This document shows, in pieces, positions 12,830 to 13,697 of a DNA stretch of 13,697 nt; position 1 is the stretch's first letter; every line of letters starts with the position of its first letter. The notes beneath the pieces were generated by a model. The model made no database searches. It worked only from the letters and a program-made list of their open reading frames with translations, and was not told the DNA's origin. A program made the position numbers and the translations under genes. Source of the stretch: JBEHYA01 sp048498415 (GTDB lineage: Bacteria > Pseudomonadota > Alphaproteobacteria > UBA9219 > RGZA01); NCBI GenBank assembly GCA_048498415.1, contig JBEHYA010000053.1:1-13697 (forward strand). The letters are read 5' to 3'.

Positions 12830-13697
12830 TTAGGCCACCACGTTCACAATTTTGTTGGGCACCACGATCACTTTTTTGGGCTTATTTCCGGCCAAAATCT
12901 TTTGCACTTCGGGGGCGGCAAGGGCTGCGGCTTCGACTTCGGCGTTGGGCGTATCGCGGCCGGTTTCGATAATCACGCGGAGTTTGCCGTTTACCTGCAC
13001 GGCGATTTTCACCTGATTATCCTGTGCCAGCGCTTCGATGGCGGTGGGCCATGCCTGATCGATGAGCATGTTTGTGTGGCCAAGCCGTTCCCACATTTCC
13101 GCGGCGATGTGCGGCAGCATGGGGCCGATGAGCTGCGCCACGGCTTCCATGCCTTCGCGGTAGACTTCCTTTTCGCCGGGTGTTTTGCCGGTGAGTTCGG
13201 CCAAGCTATTGGTAAGCTCGCGGATGCGGGCGACCGCCGCGTTGAAGGCAAAGCGGCTTAAATCATCGGTCACGCGCGCGATGGTTTTATGGATGGCGCG
13301 GCGGGCGGCATCGGCCTGGGGTGACAGCTGGGCGGGGACTTTTGAACCCACGGCAGCAAATTCAAAATCCGGCTCATCGACCATGCGCCAGAGTTTGTTG
13401 ATGTAGCGCCATGCGCCTTCCACGCCGGCGACCGTCCACTCCAGATCGCGTTCCGGGGGGCTGTCGGAGAGCATGAAAAGCCGCGCGGTATCGGCGCCGT
13501 AGCTATCGATGATGCGGCCGGGATCGACCACGTTTTTCTTCGATTTGCTCATGACCTCGATGCGGCCAACGGTCACGGGTTTGCCGGTGGTGGCGTGCAC
13601 GGCGCCGCCATCTTTCTTGATCACTTCTTCGGGGTACAGCCATTTGCCCTCGTGATCCTTGTAGCTTTCGTGGATGACCATGCCTTGCGTGAACAGG
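12830..13697 (-). CDS. leuS: Leucyl-tRNA synthetase, C-terminal part (5' end outside window)
   Basis: LeuRS charges tRNA-Leu with leucine. The frame is open to the right edge, where it reads L-F-T-Q-G-M-V-I-H-E-S-Y, the usual segment ahead of the KMSKS loop; the Met at 13681 is internal. Visible parts are the class I signature loop VMSKSKKNVVDP with the second, catalytic Lys kept and the first Lys replaced by Val, YGADTARLFMLSDSPPERDLEWT, the anticodon-binding helical domain (FAFNAAVARIRELTNSL; LIGPMLPHIAAEMWERLG) and the C-terminal domain (IAVQVNGKLR...VIVVPNKIVNVV). About 289 residues are present. It is the first gene of the leftward leuS-orphan-lptE-holA block. Confidence 0.97.
   Translation of the reverse strand, partial: LFTQGMVIHESYKDHEGKWLYPEEVIKKDGGAVHATTGKPVTVGRIEVMSKSKKNVVDPGRIIDSYGADTARLFMLSDSPPERDLEWTVAGVEGAWRYINKLWRMVDEPDFEFAAVGSKVPAQLSPQADAARRAIHKTIARVTDDLSRFAFNAAVARIRELTNSLAELTGKTPGEKEVYREGMEAVAQLIGPMLPHIAAEMWERLGHTNMLIDQAWPTAIEALAQDNQVKIAVQVNGKLRVIIETGRDTPNAEVEAAALAAPEVQKILAGNKPKKVIVVPNKIVNVVA

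Overview
The window reads as a chromosomal segment of an alphaproteobacterium and probably spans its replication origin. The main evidence is gene order. A leftward hemE faces, across about 0.5 kb without a credible gene, a rightward homologue of Rickettsia RP001 (the pyruvate phosphate dikinase regulatory protein), followed by maf, aroE and coaE. This hemE-oriC-RP001 arrangement is the origin layout described for Caulobacter crescentus and Rickettsia prowazekii. The gap holds a cluster of DnaA-box-like 9-mers, an AT-rich stretch and two GANTC sites. Base composition looks moderately GC-rich. I cannot assign a family or genus; proteins and gene order fit a free-living or deep-branching alphaproteobacterium better than a reduced Rickettsia genome.

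Layout, left to right. (1) 1-705: the 3' part of rho, ending in a paired-hairpin repeat that may serve as its terminator. (2) 844-2728: two rightward genes I do not recognise. (3) 2753-6609: a leftward block read from the origin outward as hemE, hemH, a small secreted Ala-rich protein with a clear intrinsic terminator, a histidine-phosphatase-fold protein, and secB. HemE and HemH catalyse two steps of haem synthesis. (4) 6610-7128: predicted oriC. (5) 7129-10249: PpsR/RP001, maf, aroE and coaE. PpsR overlaps maf and aroE overlaps coaE, each by an ATGA, so these pairs are probably translationally coupled. (6) 10346-13697: a convergent leftward block leuS (3' part), an unrecognised gene with a TTG start, lptE and holA.

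Genes next to the predicted origin on both sides run away from it, so they are co-directional with replication; the holA-leuS block is the exception. There is no dnaQ after coaE, and parAB are not beside holA, so the usual alphaproteobacterial origin neighbourhood looks rearranged.

The most distinctive feature is a dense set of composite inverted repeats (REP/BIME-like) in the intergenic gaps. I sort them into four families, A to D. Each full element is two facing hairpins. In several elements the two loops are reverse complements of each other, and the loop sequence differs between copies. Stem differences between the arms are compensated within each hairpin. At 8588-8778 a family B element appears to sit inside a family A element. 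I saw no tRNA, rRNA, CRISPR array, insertion sequence or phage gene.
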